Part shown: positions 62,672 through 64,000 of the stretch, in pieces
Numbering within the stretch: position 1 is the stretch's first letter
How the letters are laid out: every line of letters begins with the position of its first letter
Assembly (NCBI GenBank): GCA_037176885.1
Contig: JAWWNJ010000006.1
Span: forward strand, 2,356,001-2,420,000
From: Favolaschia claudopus
Lineage: Eukaryota > Basidiomycota > Agaricomycetes > Agaricales > Mycenaceae
Direction of reading: 5' to 3'
DNA: 64,000 nucleotides
Made by a program: the position numbers and the translations under genes
Notes under the pieces: generated by a model
The model's input: only the letters and a program-made list of their open reading frames with translations
What the model was told of the DNA's origin: nothing
Database searches by the model: none

Positions 62672-64000
62672 TCACTGATAATAAACCGTCCCATCCCCCG
62701 CCGCCGGCGGCGCCGTATAGTACGGATAATAATACGTCGTCCCTCCTCCCGGCGCACCGTACCCACCACCACCGCCGCCATAGACATCATACCCGGCACC
62801 CGCATCATTATGATACCCATTTGCCTCGTACCCGTTCTGAATCACCCCGCCGTTCACCCCTGCCCCATTAACACCACCACCATTCTCATACCCCGCATTC
62901 CCATTAGCGGCAGCGAAATACGGTTCGGGGGCGGGGAGCGACACCGACAAGGACATCGATGCCGTCCCCCCATGCGAAGGCACAAACGCCGCCGCCCCAG
63001 TCCTCAACTTCTGCTTCTGCTGCCCCGACGTGGAACCCAACGCCCCCGCCTCTTTCCTAGGCGAAAGTGGACTCGGCGAAAGTGGAGACCTCGGAGTAGG
63101 AATTGTTGTCTGCGGCGGAGACCCAACCCCTGGGGGAGGCCGAATCTCCACCCTCCCCGTCCTCGCAAACGCAAACATCGCCGGGTCCGGGCCCGGCCCG
63201 CCTGCACCATTCACGCCATTCATCGGAAGCGGCATCCCCATCCCCATCGACGGCGTATGCCCATGCCCATGTCCGCCCATACTCATCGGCATGCTCATCG
63301 AGTGTTGATGATGATGATGCACGAACGGCTGAGGAGCATACATCACAGCAGCGGGCTGCAACACAACGGGGCGGCCGCTCGCGAGTTCGAACGGCATCCC
63401 ATGGACGTCGATCGCGACGCCCGGCGGGAGCGCCTGGCTGAAGGGCGGCGGGGTTCCGAAGCCCAGGGGCGGAGGGGTGTGGGTGGAGAATCCTGGCGGG
63501 GGTGTGTGGGTTTGGAAGTTCTGCGGGAAGTTGGGCGGCGCGGGAGTATGATAAGCAGAAACAGGGGCGGCCTGAGGGGGAAAAGTGAAATTTGAGTTGA
63601 GGGCAGGTGGGGCGAAGGGGAAGAACGGCGGGGGTGCCTGCTGCTGTTGCTGAGTCTGAGGGAGGATGGGCGCAGCAACAGCAGGAGGCGAGGCAGCCGC
63701 TTCCGCTAGCGCCACAGCAGCGGGTGTGGGCTGTACCCAACCATCGGCGTCCGGCTGCAAGGGGTTGGCGTTCGCGGGCGGCGGGGTCGGCATGCGGAGC
63801 GGTTGTGCCTGAGGCTGCGGCGGTAATTTCACGGTGAACGCTTCATCATCATCATCATCATCCTGCGTCGTGGGGGATGCAGCCTTGCCCTTGCCTGCCC
63901 GCGGCGGAAGGCGCACGACATAGTCGTTATCGACCACATCGCGCTTTTGTGGGAGTCTGACCGCGCGGGTGGGCCGCGGTATCGCGCGTATTACGAGTGC
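62672..64000 (-). CDS. Proline/glycine-rich low-complexity protein, partial (5' end beyond right edge)
   Basis: The frame is open from the stop at 62672 to the right window edge, 442 codons, so the start lies outside. The visible part begins RAVRLPQKRDVVDNDYVVRL and has an acidic Asp run, then long Pro/Ala/Gln/Phe-rich and His/Met-rich stretches, RTGRVEIRPPPGVGSPPQ, a Ser-Pro cluster (SPLSPSPLSPRKEAG) and KLRTGAAAFVPSHGG. The end is Gly/Asn/Tyr-rich (GGGTTYYYPYYTAPPAAG). This looks like the disordered C-terminal part of an RNA-binding or mRNP protein. A Btz/CASC3-type exon-junction protein is one possibility, based on the overall layout and the AAAFVP motif, but no domain is visible here to confirm it. 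Confidence 0.6.
   Translation of the reverse strand, partial: ALVIRAIPRPTRAVRLPQKRDVVDNDYVVRLPPRAGKGKAASPTTQDDDDDDEAFTVKLPPQPQAQPLRMPTPPPANANPLQPDADGWVQPTPAAVALAEAAASPPAVAAPILPQTQQQQQAPPPFFPFAPPALNSNFTFPPQAAPVSAYHTPAPPNFPQNFQTHTPPPGFSTHTPPPLGFGTPPPFSQALPPGVAIDVHGMPFELASGRPVVLQPAAVMYAPQPFVHHHHQHSMSMPMSMGGHGHGHTPSMGMGMPLPMNGVNGAGGPGPDPAMFAFARTGRVEIRPPPGVGSPPQTTIPTPRSPLSPSPLSPRKEAGALGSTSGQQKQKLRTGAAAFVPSHGGTASMSLSVSLPAPEPYFAAANGNAGYENGGGVNGAGVNGGVIQNGYEANGYHNDAGAGYDVYGGGGGGYGAPGGGTTYYYPYYTAPPAAGDGTVYYQ

Overview
This window is nuclear DNA from a filamentous basidiomycete, most likely an Agaricomycete. The evidence is dense genes with many 46-70 nt GT-AG introns, an F-box protein of the expanded mushroom type, two seven-pass proteins of the DUF6534 type, an IFI6/IFI27 (ISG12)-like protein, and a full set of conserved eukaryotic housekeeping genes. 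Exon joins below were read by eye from frame, splice sites and family motifs. Gene outer limits are firmer than some internal exon edges.

Left part (1-24.5 kb). A partial F-box gene runs off the left edge (minus). It is followed by a GPI inositol-deacylase of the Bst1/PGAP1 type (minus), a 14-3-3 protein (minus), a 2.8 kb gene-free stretch, a KDM5/JARID1 histone demethylase (plus), a CorA-type Mg2+ transporter (minus), an IFI6/27-like membrane protein (minus), a 1.1 kb gap, Sec18/NSF (minus), and, divergent from it across about 150 bp, a STIMATE/YPL162C-like membrane protein (plus).

Middle part (24.5-47.8 kb). There is an ABCF ATPase (minus), three small uncharacterised genes (28.0, 29.1 and 31.0 kb), a tail-anchored coiled-coil gene whose start codon is cut off by a TA-flanked element, and a long FG-repeat nucleoporin with an N-terminal membrane segment. 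A mobile-element-rich, gene-poor zone follows (40-44 kb). It holds a tRNA-Arg(UCU) gene with an unusual intron, a TIR element carrying telomere-like repeats, hairpins and a small MITE. Next come a SIM-containing low-complexity protein, a mitochondrial GGQ peptidyl-tRNA hydrolase and a secreted class II aldolase/adducin-like enzyme.

Right part (47.8-64 kb). A tandem segmental duplication (about 47.88-51.06 and 51.06-54.94 kb) gave two DUF6534 genes. It also left a relic of the last codons of the neighbouring RSC1/2-like gene at the junction. Then, all on the minus strand, come the intact bromodomain-BAH RSC1/2-like gene, a mitochondrial DEAD-box helicase, the ribosome biogenesis factor RPF1, and a proline-rich low-complexity gene that runs off the right edge.

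The genes do not form one pathway; this is a typical mixed fungal locus. The most interesting material is structural: four terminal-inverted-repeat elements (three flanked by TA dinucleotides, one of which splits a gene three codons into its reading frame), the self-complementary tRNA intron, a membrane-anchored FG nucleoporin, and the DUF6534 tandem duplication.
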